Shown here in pieces: positions 53,462-64,000 of a stretch of DNA of 64,000 nt; within the stretch, counting starts at the first letter, position 1, and the number at the start of each line of letters is the position of its first letter. The stretch comes from Mucidula mucida (Eukaryota > Basidiomycota > Agaricomycetes > Agaricales > Physalacriaceae). The notes under the pieces were generated by a model. It searched no databases and was not told the origin of the DNA. It saw nothing but the letters and a program-made list of their open reading frames with translations. The DNA lies in NCBI GenBank assembly GCA_015501055.1, contig JADNYV010000024.1:248001-312000 (forward strand). Direction: 5' to 3'. Position numbers and translations under genes: made by a program.

Positions 53462-56229
53462 TCACGTCCTACTGAACGTTTGCGACCCGAAACTCAGCAA
53501 CGCAAGGCCTCCGACCCACGCCGTCTGCACAACCGCTCGCCCAACAGGTGTCAGCTCGATAACGGGCCGCGGCTGACCTTGTTCCTCAGCCTCCTCCGCA
53601 ATAGTCCCTGGAGGGTATGCATTATACATCATGCACAAACCCAAATTGACCAGCCCATCTGGTATGAATTCCACGCCCGCCTCCCGATTGCGGCATATCC
53701 CAATAAGCTCAGTCGTCGTGTTTGAGCTGATGGGCGGCATCTTCTCAAATGCCTCCTGGAGCGGCCCATTCACAGTTATTCCTTCGGACACCCTCATCCC
53801 CGAACCCTGAATGTCCTTGTGAGATACCAGACGCCCCGTCATATTGAATCCTGTAAGAAGAATGTCCTTCTCGTCGTCCTTCTTGGACTCATGAGAGGTG
53901 GTCGGGCTGATCCGTTTGGGTGTAGGCGGTGTGGAAGCGGGCGGATTTGGCTTGTAACAGACCAGTAGATACTGTCTCTCTACTGGCGGCATCACAAAAT
54001 CCTCTGTATCAGCCGTCGCCGGGTCCGTCTCGCTTGGCCAAAGAGGTATTAGCATGAAGAGTACTTCATCGGGTACTTCTCTGAATAACTCCACCCATCC
54101 TTCGTTTCCTACAGCTTCCCTGCGCCTTCCCTTCTCCTTGTCTCGATCCTTGCCCTTCCCATTGCGGGGCTTGTTCACTTGCAACAGGCCGACCTCTTGG
54201 AAGCTATGGTTCAAGTTTTCAACCACACGCTGAGTCTGTTCTTGCTTGTTTCTTGGCTCGAGCGTCACCCAAACAGGATCGTAGACCACCATGCGTTGAG
54301 CGGGTAGCTCTGAGCGCCTGGATCGGAAGAGGAGCCGTGAGAGGAAACTTGAATTATCGTCCGAGCCGTGAACTTGATTGTGCTGCCGTAACTGGTCGAG
54401 CTGTGCAGCATCGACGGTACCATAAGCTTCAGAGTGCGGCGTACGCGGAGGTACAGGCTCCTCATCAGAAGACCAGGAAGATCGCCGTACACGCCGAGGT
54501 GGCGCAGGTCCTGAACTCGACGTCGGCCGACTCGTAGAGGCCACACTACCACCGCTCGACTGTGGATCAAACGGTTTCTTGCGGGCCGACGAGTAACCCC
54601 GCTCGCGTCGTTTAGACCTATCGTCTTCCAGCAAACCATGACTTTCCAACTTGCGAGTCGATGTCGTACTGGTAAAAGCTTCCTGCACTTTCCGCGGGGC
54701 TAGAAGAATCATGTTGGACGCCATCGATCTGCGTCCGCCTGGTCCCCGGTAGAATCGAGATACCGAGAAGGCGATGGTCTTGGAATGTTTGTGAACCATC
54801 ACACATGGGTCGTCATGCTTCGCGTTCCCTCTGGTGAATCCATCACGAAAATGGTCAACCACGAGACGTTGCGCAGGACTTTTCTCGCTATCTTTACGAA
54901 AATCAGAGTGGAAAAGCAGAAATAGCAACGAATCTTACTCTCTTCCTGTTTGATAGATCGGCGGTCCACTTTGAAACGTCCAACAAGTTCATTGGCCCAT
55001 ATTTCTTGAAGCCCAATTGGCATGCCCTTCCAATTGGTGGGGTGACGCCACGCTTCTTTCTCCCCTCGATGGGAAGGGGTGGAACTCAGGCCAAACTTGG
55101 ATGAGTCACCCAAGCTGTTTCGGCCTTTCTTGGAGGTAGGGGAGGTAGGGGAAGGGCCGCCGCCGTCTGCACGTTCTCTAGAAAACGTCCAAGCACGGCT
55201 TTGATCCCGATAGTCCGGAGCCCAATACTTGACAGCACGAAAGAAAGGATCTTCAGTAGAGAAAATACTAGCAGTTGTCGCAGTACTGGGTCTTCGTCCC
55301 CACGGAAATATTGAGTTGGAAGAGCCTCGTCGCGATTCGGACTGAGCAGCGAAGGTCGGTTGATCAAAGGACGTTATACCGCGTGTTATGTCGCCCCAGT
55401 CAAGATCAAAGTCTTGTGTAATGGGAGGCGCTGTTACGAGCGTTATGGGAGCGGGGGTGGGGTGAGTGGGGGATTCCTTGGCTTTGCCTTTGCGCGCACG
55501 CAGACTCTTCCAGTCTCCGTCACTTTCGGGAACAGAATTCGGTTCGTTGGGATTGACGCTCGGAAGGGTTAGCGGGCTCTCGCCATCCAGGCTCTTGCTT
55601 GGTCTCCGTAACGTGAGGATACTGCCTTCTCTATCTCGCTCCGGTACGGCAATGGGTAGGCTAACCCTACGCTCTCCATAGCCGCTCGCAAAGCTAGCTG
55701 CAGGCGTCTGAGCTACATGACGGTCTTCAATATCAATTGTACTTCCGTCGTACATCACAGAGCTGATCTCTATCCGCTCTTCATCAGAGTAATACATGTA
55801 ATCGTCAAACTCGATGCCATCAGACAAAGATGCTATTGATGTAGAGGCGGAGGCGGAAGAAGTCCCAAATGTGTGATGCGAGGCGGTGCTTGGGGATCGC
55901 TTTCGGCGTGAGGGTCCTGGGGAGGTCTGCGATGAATGACTACGCCGGGAGGAGACGACTGGCTGGGGGTTGTCGACAACGGAAGGACGTGGGGTAACGT
56001 CGAACGCGGCGGCAGAGTCGTCATCGGTAGAATCGTCAAGCGGACTGACCGGGGAAGCCGAAACAGACCCGCCTGAGTGCGCATTTCCGAATGAGAACGA
56101 GTTGAGCGAATTAACGGTGTAGAGATCGGTGTATGGTTTGAACGCGGCTGGCGACGAATTGGGCGGCGGGGGGAGGTTCGCATTAGGAGTGACTGCAGAT
56201 AGAGATGGACGACGAATTGGGTCGCTCAT
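53462..56229 (-). CDS. Large Ser/Pro-rich protein, agaricomycete-specific, function unknown
   Basis: Two exons of about 900 residues together. Start ATG 56229 (MSDPIRRPSLSAVTPNANLP); an in-frame ATG lies further up at 56286. The first half is disordered and Ser-rich with an acidic YYSDEER patch. Between residues about 340 and 450 are ordered-looking parts: EDPFFRAVKYWAPDYRDQSR, HPTNWKGMPIGLQEIWANEL, VGRFKVDRRSIKQEE. An intron opening GTAAGATTC (about 54945-54900) joins to NSEKSPAQRLVVDHFRDGFT. The second half has PAQRMVVYDPVWVTLEPRNK, EVPDEVLFMLIPLWPSETDP, VERQYLLVCYKPN, GRLVSHKDIQGSGMRV and RPVIELTPVGRAVVQTAWVG. I do not recognise a family; the C-terminal half may be a membrane-linked or adaptor domain. 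No frame break. Confidence 0.75.
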
Positions 56230-57880
56230 GGGATGTCTGCGCCGGGCGAGTAATTCAGAGTCTAGATTCAATCGATGTAAATACACCTACGATGGTTTCC
56301 GGGAGTGGGTGAACGAGTCTGGTGGGTTTTCTGGAGAAAATGGCAGCTTTGAGGTGCTCGCGGTCGTGCTCGTCGTTGACGTGGCTGAATTGCGCCGCCG
56401 AGTTGAATCGTAACTGGATTTGCGAGTCGACAATGGGCGTTTGGACGACCAGATCATGAAATAACAGACAGTGAGGCCCTCGTCGGCTCTCTATCGTGCA
56501 TACAGTGGAATAGTCCAGATGTAGCAGGCGGCACGGCTCAGCGCTGGCGCGAGTCGGATTCCCTCGGTGGAAGCGAGACGCAACTTGATAGGCACACACT
56601 TCCGCAAAAAGGCCACGTGCGCCATGTCTACCTTATTCTTCTTTCGGCCAAGTCCTTGTGCTCCTCCCACCATTGTCCGTTTTATCTTCACTGTTTGACT
56701 ACCCTGGCCGACATGTCTCGGCTATTTCGACAATGCCCTCAGCAGGTCCACGCTTCAGACTGTCCAATTCCCGATCGTCGAACTCATCTAACCCCAATGC
56801 TCGCTTTGCCCGATTTGCTGCTCCTTTAACCGATGCCAACGATCTGTGTTTCATTTCCATGGATTCCACTCAAGGGAAGTTTGGGTCAGTTGATCTTAAT
56901 TTGTTTAAGGCTACGCGAAGGTACTTGCCCTCACTCAAGATAAGTACTTCAGGCCTTTTCTGGGCCCAGTATCCTCACTCTTGGCCTCTTGGATGGCTTT
57001 GGATTGCCGTGCACGTGGTTTATACACGTCTTTGAGCTAAGGATTTCTCAACAACCCCAAGTTTTGGAGAATCAATCTGTCCAAGTGTCTTGAGGCCGAT
57101 TTTGTCGGACACACGAATATTCCCTTAGCGCTGTCAATCTAGTCGATTATTTCATATAGGTGCTCCTTCGTGCTCCCACTATAAAGATCATAATTGCGCC
57201 ACAGGCGTAAAGACACCGACCGGCAAATAGCTTGAACCCCGAAGATCGGCATCGCTTGGTTTACTACTTCAGACCGTCCTTTCCTGCAGCGAGCTTGGGA
57301 GCCATAGACTTGAACACAGAAACTCCCCTGGTGTCATGAATACGGGTCTTCTAGTGACAATTTGTGACCAGGTCTTGTGTCAGCGCACTGTAAGATGTGG
57401 ACTAAAGTTGGTCAACCAGCGAATCTCTCATCTGGTCTTTTCTATCTACGGCTCTTACGTCCGGACTAGTCAAAATCGTGCTCTTCAAACCATTTTCCGG
57501 AGTTCTTTCTGACACCGAAATGTGATTATAATCCTCGCCTATCAATCACTATTGCGGTAAATGCCATTCGAAAAGAACAAATCAGAAGACTTGCAATCTC
57601 TTGCAATGCGCTACCACCGACTGGGATTATGCGCAGCAGCGCCAGGCGCGGAAATGCGTCGTCAGCTCGCTGCTCCGCAAATCTACCAAAGAATCACAGA
57701 GTCGCGAGGAGCGCGAGTAAACGACATACTTTGATCTTGTGGCGGATTATTAGTACAGCAGGCGTATTACTACGTGGGCGATAATGTACAGACAACTTTC
57801 CTGCATCAGAAAAACGAGGTACAAATAGGTGAAAATGTTGTAAATATATCGTAATAGTTGTTCATGGGCAAAGTTATTTA
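56230..57880. other. Intergenic region, 1.65 kb
   Basis: Holds the promoter of the large Ser/Pro-rich gene and the 3' flank of the first WOPR gene. A plus-strand frame from ATG 56733 (MPSAGPRFRLSNSRSSNSSN), ending by 57035 with MDSTQGKFGSVDLNLFKATR, might be a small gene, but no homology is recognised. Confidence 0.4.
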
Positions 57881-59511
57881 TCATATGATGGTGTTTGGAA
57901 GGTCTGCCTCTGACGGACCGGCGGAGAGACGTTCGAGTTTGCGAAGGGCGTTGTCGTCTACGGGATCGCGGCGGTAAGGGTGGTTGCGCTTCAACACATG
58001 TAAAGGCGCGAGGTCGCGACTAGGACCACCAACCTCCACGCGTCTGTTCTGGCCGTCGTCAGAAACAGGCGAGGGAGGAGTTTGGAACGTGTCGTCCGGC
58101 AAGGGGATAGCTTGGGGTACCGGGAGATCTGTGACGCTCCTGATAGCGCTGGAGATACCCAGCCCGGTGGGCAACGTCGAATTGGTCGACGAAGATGGGA
58201 ATGATATCGACCCAGCCGGCGCACTGGAAGGGTGGCGATGATCGAATGGCGGATAATCAAAAGGTGGATAGGCAGGCGACTGCAGGTTGTCCGGATAAGC
58301 GACTGGAAGTGTACGCTCTGAGGACGGAATCTGCATGCTGAGCCACGGAGTATGTGTAGACGCCGCTCGTTCCGAAGAGAACAGCAAAGGGCTATCACCT
58401 GCCGAATGACCAGAGTGTGAACTCGAAGAGGAAGAAGACGACCCAGGAGATGGGTAGCTAGCGGGCGACGTGTGCGGTGATGGCGAATAATGCCCGGGCA
58501 CATTAGGCACGGCGGACGTGAGGATTTGGGCAGGCATCTGTGGCGTCATCTGGAGACGCGTGGATACAGCTGAGAGCGCGAAGCGGCTTTCGGAATAAGA
58601 CAAAGGGAGGGGTTGCATGTTAAGTGCATCCAGTGATAACCGGCTGGGCTGGATATTTTGGTTCAATGAGTGTTGGATCGTAGACGTCCCGGCGTCGGTG
58701 CGCTCGTAATATTGGGTATCAGGTGGTTGCACATACGGATCGAACATATGTACAGGTTGCGTGGAGGGGGAGTCGGTGGTAGCGGGAGCTGTAGGCTGAG
58801 GAAAGCCGGCGTACTTCCTGGTAACGCCAGACTTCTTCTTCTTCTCGGCCTTGTTTTTGGTCGCTTTGTGACTGGTGTAGGTGCCTTCCGGAACGACGAG
58901 ATCGCGCACGCCATCGATATCGTCGATGCTACCGAGGTCATCCATGCTACCTTCCGTGTAATAGGCAGCTGTATATAAAAGGTCACGTCAGTTGAGGTTC
59001 TGAGAAGGCCAAGAACATACTCATGTGCCATTTCCGAATTCCCCTGGGGGTTTGGACGAGTGCAGAATATGTTTGCTTAATGAGGGGATCCCAGTCTCGC
59101 GGTGGCTGGTTGTCACTGCGAAGAACGATCAGTTGATCGTTCTTCCTGTAGGAGGAGAGAAAGACTGGCTACCTGCCGTCGCCCCCGCTGTACTGCTCAA
59201 AGTAAAACAAGAAGTCCTTTAGAGTTGTTAGTGATGCCGCCCTTTCAAAATACAAGAAAACTCACGTCTCGGACGCGACTGGGACTCCAGCGCCTCCCCT
59301 CAGTGAACCGCTCCATGCCTAGGCCGGTAACCTCCGTGTTGGGTCCCCGTTCCTCCCAGACGTAGATGCAGCCTGAGCACAGTTCCATGCGCTCGTCAGT
59401 GTCGAGGCGCCTAGTAATCATCTTGAGCCATCCCCGCTCGACGGCAGCAAAAATCTTGTGCACGTCCTGTATCGAGCGGATTCTGACATTTTTACAGGTT
59501 GGCGTCTGCAT
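57881..59511 (-). CDS. WOPR-domain (Gti1/Pac2/Wor1-type) transcription factor, copy 1
   Basis: WOPR proteins are master regulators of morphology, conidiation or virulence-type switches in fungi and bind DNA through two globules. Start ATG 59511 gives MQTPTCKNVRIRSIQDVHKI. WOPRa continues with RRLDTDERMELCSGCIYVWE, ERGPNTEVTGLGMERFTEGR and RWSPSRVRD. After a GTGAGT intron comes DFLFYFEQ; a 48-nt intron leads to KNDQLIVLRSDNQPPRDWDP, then WOPRb: LIKQTYSALVQTPRGIRKWH, TAYYTEGSMDDLGSIDDIDG. A basic KKKKSGVTRKYAGFPQP stretch and a 270-residue Ser/Pro/His-rich tail follow, ending SAGPSEADLPNTII. Four exons, no frame break. Confidence 0.92.
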
Positions 59512-60768
59512 TCGAACGAGCGAGATGAGGCGAGGAAGCCGGCCCCGTGTCTGCGCTTTCTATGCACAAAGTGGATGCGACAGGCAAGATGGCCCTGGGC
59601 ACATTTATAATTAATTAGACCGTTTTCTATGTATGATATCTTGTTCCCTGGAATCAAAACCCAGGGATTTCGATCACCGGAAGCTTTGTTGTTTTCAATT
59701 GTGAACGCGGTTTCTCTTCACTGCCCACATGGCGAACTGGGCAACTTTAAACACTTTAATCTCTAAAACACTAAGAGCGGCCTGGAATATCTTCATTTCT
59801 CTCAGGACTGTGGGGGACTGCCAGTGAGCTTTCTCTTTGGGGACTCGGACTCTATCGCTCGGCTATCTTGTGTCCCTAAACCTTATTCTGGGGTGATTGA
59901 AGCCCTCAAGGACGCGAGTCTTCGGCGCGACCGACTTCTGACCTACTACGTGATATCATACCAAGGATCTTCGCTACACGTTCTTCGATGTGGGGCACTA
60001 TTCATGTGCTGATCTCGCCCATCTATATGTCCACAAGTCAGGAAAACATCTCTGCATATTCTGGAAAGCTAGAAACCTTCGTAAGTTGCATCTTAAGATT
60101 TCAGGCCTCAGGTCGACTGCCTTCGGCATTCAAGGACCTTTCTAACGGTGCTCATAATAGTCAAGGAGGTGTTGTACAGCAGAAATGCATACCAAAGTCT
60201 CGGTTGTCGTTGCTTTTTGGTGGACGGTTTCCGTTTACTCGTTAGATGGCTCACATGGAACGCAGCGCCGAATTACCGTATGTCGGTGCCTCTTCGTTGA
60301 CACCTGACACTGCATTGAAGGGACCGGCGATGTGTATTAGATTCACGACGACCGCGGCGGCTTGTAGCGGTTTAGATGCTCCCTACCCTGTTAGTGTGTC
60401 TTTATTATCTCAGCTGTCGCTCTTTTGTCACCGCAAGACCGCATCAAATCGAGCCACAACTATGTGTGGCGGTTACGCAGGTTACGATTTTCCGAAAGGC
60501 ATGGTAAGTGGTCTCCATTTCACAAGCCGGTGCCACTGGCGTCAACGGTATACCACTGTTACTTATCGCGGTTTCATCATGTCAACTTTAAACCAATCAA
60601 TGGAGCCCTGTTGCTCGGAGGAAAATGGAGTGTATTTAGATTACTACCGGCGCATCCATAGCATGTGAACTTGACCGACCGCCCCAGCCATCTCCGTACA
60701 TTCCGAGGAACATCAGGGATCATCACCGTTGAGAGATTTTGTGATTTACTATTTAGTAGGCGAAGGGG
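59512..60768. other. Intergenic region upstream of WOPR copy 1
   Basis: About 1.26 kb, the presumed promoter of WOPR copy 1. Long promoters are usual for this class of regulator. Short frames here show no protein features. Confidence 0.5.
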
Positions 60769-60776
60769 TATAATGA
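60769..60776. repeat. 8-bp target site duplication, left copy
   Basis: ATAATGAT directly precedes the left inverted repeat and recurs at 61275-61282 right after the other end. Confidence 0.85.
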
Positions 60777-61274
60777 TAGGACCCTGGATAATACACTGAC
60801 ATCGTTGATCCCGAATTTCCAAAAATTTCGTCCTCATGTCCGACAGGCTTAGGCCTTCCGTGTCCGACTTTTCCTCAAGGTTCGGGCCCAAAAATCGCTT
60901 CATGTCCGACTTTGGCATGAGGGTTCCGCCCAAAATTTCCCGTCAGATGGACCCTTTTCAGATTTTTCCGGGCTGTCTACAACAAGTTTCGATCGCCTGA
61001 GCCACCCGAACCGCAAGGCCTCCCGCTGGAAGAGTTTCCGCTGAGCCAACAGCTACATCCTGGGAGCGCTCAATAGTGGCTGACACCATGTCCGACACCC
61101 AGCTGACACCTGGATGAGGGTTTCTCACCCACCTCGCCCCATGTCCGTACACTGGATGAGGGTAGGCGGTGCGGAAAGAGCTCCATGTCCGACTTTTCCT
61201 CCAGGTTTGGGGCAAATTTTGCGTTCCATGTCCGACTTTGGGATCAACGATGTCACTGTATTATCCAGGGTCCT
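60777..61274. mobile_element. hAT-like MITE, 498 bp
   Basis: A complete non-autonomous DNA transposon. The first 35 bases (60777-60811, starting AGGACCCTGGATAATACA) are the inverted complement of the last 35 (61240-61274), with a single mismatch. The 8-bp ATAATGAT duplication on both sides fits the hAT superfamily. Inside, the motif CATGTCCGAC occurs five times exactly (60835, 60901, 61087, 61183, 61227) and twice with one change (60859, 61140), all in one orientation; such subterminal repeats are typical binding sites of hAT transposases. A direct repeat of about 50 bases with mismatches links 60860-60916 and 61186-61233. No transposase is encoded, so movement would need an enzyme from elsewhere. 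It lies between the two WOPR genes. Confidence 0.85.
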
Positions 61275-61282
61275 ATAATGAT
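61275..61282. repeat. 8-bp target site duplication, right copy
   Basis: ATAATGAT right after the right inverted repeat; matches 60769-60776. Confidence 0.85.
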
Positions 61283-61531
61283 CGAGACTCGGAGAACGAG
61301 AACCTGGACGATCCAGCCGCCGGCGATGCGTCACGTATGCTACGCGAGATAATTATATGTTGCGCCTGTGAGTACAGATCCTCATGTGATTTACGATACG
61401 AGTACGAGTTTATGTCAAAGAAGACCCTAAAAATAGTCTCTACTAACGAGACCTCTACAGCAAAGCAAGGAAAGCAAGATATGACTTAAACAATAGAATG
61501 ACGCAGTTCCGCGGGTAACGATCCATACAGT

Positions 61532-62569
61532 TCACCTCACCATCCTCCCCAGACCCTGTAATGCATTCAAAGCCTCCTCATCTGCGGGATGTCGACGGGG
61601 AGGGGGTATATTCTGGAGGTAAGCAAGTGGAGCTAGCTTCCCTCCGCCAGACATTGTGCCGGTTCGTTTGATTCGTTCAATGTCCATTGGATACGGAGGA
61701 CTCGTGCCGTGTGACGGGTATGCAGAGAATTGGGGTTGCGAGCCCATCGAGTAGTTTTTTAGAACGAAAGGATCGCATGACATCGTATCGCGGGGCCGTC
61801 CTTTCGCCGATCGAGCACTCTTGTACTTTCCGGGAGGAACGTATAGGTTCGCGAGCATCGGAATATCGTCAATCGTCCGTAGGTAATTGAGTGAGTCTTG
61901 TGTAAAGTAGGCGACTTCGGGTGTTTGAATGTGAGCATGTAACTGGCAAGTCCAAGGAAATAAGAGACTTACTCAGATGCCATTTTCGACGGCCTCTGTT
62001 GGTTTCGACGAAAACCGAGTAAGTCTGCTTGATTAAATTGTCTCTGAAGACAGCACGACTGGGTCCCCCAGGAGAGTAAGGTCTGGAGTATGGACCACAT
62101 AAGTCGTGTAGAACATGAAAGGACAATGGCTACTCACGTAGTGTCCGAATCCGACGTCATGGCGTCGACCTCCGTGGACTCGGGGCCTTTCTCTTGATAA
62201 TATAAAAATTCCTGAAATCAACAGACATGAGCCTCCGTAAATGTGAAACCAGAGTGTTTAATACGAACGTCTTTCACGCGACTAGGTCCCCAGCGAATTG
62301 AATCTGTCCATCGCTCGATGCCCAACTGCGAAGTCTAGTCAGTGTTTTAGCGCCGAGTAGCGCTCGAGGCGGCGACGTACGCAAGATGACTCGGCGTTTG
62401 GACCACGTTCTTCCCAGACGAAAACACAGCCAGAAGCTATGGAACGGCGTTCTTCAGTGTCGAGCCGCCGAGAGACGATGGGGAGCTTGTTGAGAGCCAC
62501 AGCATGGAAGATGGCATGGGCGTCCGCCGGCGATCGCACACGGATGCCTGTGCAAGTTGGTCGTTGCAT
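61532..62569 (-). CDS. WOPR-domain transcription factor, copy 2
   Basis: A second Gti1/Pac2/Wor1-type regulator in the same orientation as copy 1. Start ATG 62569 gives MQRPTCTGIRVRSPADAHAI, very like the start of copy 1. WOPRa continues RRLDTEERRSIASGCVFVWE, ERGPNAESS, then after a GTACGT intron LGIERWTDSIRWGPSRVKD. The next exons give EFLYYQEKGPESTEVDAMTS, DNLIKQTYSVFVETNRGRRK, WHLIAYFTQDSLNYLRTIDD and IPMLANLYVPPGKYKSARSA, so WOPRb is complete. The tail is much shorter than in copy 1 and ends ADEEALNALQGLGRMVR. Five exons, no frame break. Spacing between the two start codons is 3.06 kb. Confidence 0.92.
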
Positions 62570-64000
62570 GTCGTCGGAGGGAAGGTTGTGAAAGGATGAG
62601 TAGTTGTCGGTTAGCTTTATACAGCTCGGTCACGAAACGAGGTGGTAAGATGTCAAGATCTTTTGAATGAATGCTGTGATGATCAAAGGAAGACGTTAAC
62701 TCTTATAAGCGATGCTAGGCGCGAACAAGGTCACGCACCTGGAAGTATTACTGACAGAAATAGCCAATCATGGGAAGAACCTAGTAAGAATTTATGCATC
62801 AACGGATTGATAATGCCCTTGACGGCATGGGAAAATCTTGGTAGTTGGAGCGAGACAACCATAGAGTTTTAGCGAGATTGGAATTTGGTTAGAGACCGAA
62901 CGGCGACGGGTGAAAATCAGATTTAGTTGGATCGTTGACGAGTAAGTCAGTACAACACCGCTACAGCTGAATGTGTATGTCGAATGCATCGTCCTTTCTC
63001 TAAGGGTGACCGCTGCCATATCTGTTCATCAATACCCACTCCCCACGTCCGCAAAGACCGGTAGTCTTAAAAGGTTCTTCAGCCTCGTGCTGTCGAAGAA
63101 GACGAAGTAAAAGACATTTGCTTACGATCATTAAGAAGGGCGATTTTGGGCTTGAACCTCGGACAGCCACAAAAGGGATGACCAGATTAGTATCTTTCGT
63201 TCAGAATTCAAGGGCCAAGGGTTTGATTAGATCTGTCTCCAGATGGGGATGTAATGATCCATAATCCGTTATGTGGATAGGCACGACGACGACTCGAAAT
63301 AGAATGGCAGAAGTTTACCGTAGGTAGCGGTGGATGTCACTGGAGAGCACCTGTCCGTGGCCCGTTGAAATTGCCCCAAAATCACAGGGATACGCAAATC
63401 TAAATCCGAAACGGAAGATTGGAAGCAAGAGTGAGAAAGTAGGATTTTCGCCGAGAAACCTGTATATCATCTTGACCATCTCGAAGTCTAACAAAGCGGT
63501 GCCACCCACATCAGCGCCGTCTGATTGTGTTGGAGTAGTGACCAGACACGAGGATGATAGACAGCGTAATTTTTTTCACTGGTTGACACAAGTCCCCACA
63601 GGGCACCTTCTTGATGGCTGGGCATATGCCCGCTCAGTTCGCCGTGATTTACTGGGAAGTGATTCAGGAAAAGTTAGAAGATCGTAAACATCACGATATC
63701 CCGTCGACTTCCTTGGGCGCTAGATGTCAACTTAATGAGATGATTAAGCAAAGACAGCCTGCCGAGAGTGTCGTCCAGACATGGGAGAACTCCGAAGTGG
63801 TCGCAAGACATTGGAGCCACGAAAGCTTCATAGCTCACGTCCGTCGAGGCTTGTAATTGCCCGCCTCAATTGAGGTAGTCGCTTCCATGTAAGCGATCAA
63901 AAAAATGGACGAGGCGAGGCCGCTACTCCCGGAGGGACAGCAATCGTTCTACGGATATTTCTTCCACCGAGTCGGACGTGAGGAGCACAGAGAGCTAGTG
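62570..64000. other. Region upstream of WOPR copy 2 to window end
   Basis: Holds the WOPR copy 2 promoter. A plus-strand frame 63611-63856 (81 residues, with EVIQEKLEDRKHHDIPSTSL and a terminal AHVRRGL) could be the last exon of a small gene, with an acceptor-like CAG just before FAVIYWEV at 63640, but I see no known domain. Nothing else recognised. Confidence 0.35.

Noticed and set aside
59135..59187. 27-nt ultra-short intron in WOPR copy 1
   Set aside because: A 48-nt intron with donor GTACAG and the same acceptor gives FEQKNDQLIVLR in frame, so an ultra-short intron is not needed.
60958..61334. Short minus-strand frames inside and at the edge of the MITE
   Set aside because: They are made of the inverted ends and internal repeats and show no transposase features.

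Overview
The window reads as nuclear DNA of a basidiomycete fungus, most likely an agaricomycete. Genes are dense, sit on both strands, and are cut by many introns of about 45-60 bases with GT(A/G)xGT donors and short CTR(A)Y-AG 3' ends. Gene content agrees: an AA9 lytic polysaccharide monooxygenase, a 14-exon Zn2Cys6 regulator, WOPR regulators, Prm1, Sey1, Mdm31 and several proteins of agaricomycete type. No rRNA, tRNA, CRISPR or bacterial-style operon was seen.

Layout. 0-8 kb: NKAP-type splicing/transcription protein (+), a CCCH-RRM-RBR E3 ubiquitin ligase (-), a BCAS3-like WD40 protein (+). 8-16.4 kb: Zn2Cys6 transcription factor (-), Mdm31-type mitochondrial protein (-), CFA-synthase-like methyltransferase (+). 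16.4-25 kb: a strange IRC3-like helicase derivative with two decayed helicase-C units (-), a Bax-inhibitor-1 family protein (-), a 1059-residue coiled-coil/RGG protein (-). 25-33 kb: a 2OG-Fe(II)-oxygenase-like gene (-), a class I SAM methyltransferase (-), a gene-poor gap of 1.9 kb, and PRM1 (-). 34-43 kb: an orphan polytopic membrane protein (-) facing a BAR-domain protein (+), the AA9 LPMO (+), SEY1 (+). 44-48 kb: an ACS/Dal5-type transporter (+) and an N-myristoylated SNF1 beta-subunit-like protein (+). 48-57 kb: an F-box-like gene (-) with a decayed copy of its 3' end beside it, TFIIA large subunit TOA1 (-), a small coiled-coil protein (+), a large unknown protein (-). 57-64 kb: two WOPR-domain regulators in tandem (-) with a 498-bp hAT-like MITE between them.

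The neighbours do not form one pathway. They are mostly housekeeping genes (transcription, membrane shape and fusion, mitochondria, ER) with a few lifestyle genes (LPMO, transporter, WOPR regulators).

Three things stand out. First, many conserved genes carry apparent one-base deletions that split an otherwise perfect reading frame, often in or next to homopolymers (RBR ligase, BCAS3-like, PRM1 tail, TOA1 and others). Other genes (SEY1, Mdm31, BAR, AA9, MFS, WOPR) are fully continuous. This looks more like uncorrected assembly indels than biology, and any gene call here must allow for it. Second, the helicase-derived gene at 16.4-19.9 kb seems to be an unusual pseudo-helicase. Third, the MITE is complete, with 35-bp inverted ends, an 8-bp target duplication and repeated internal motifs.

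All function assignments come from recognising family motifs by eye. Exon joins were worked out by hand from splice signals and frame, and no database or alignment program was used.
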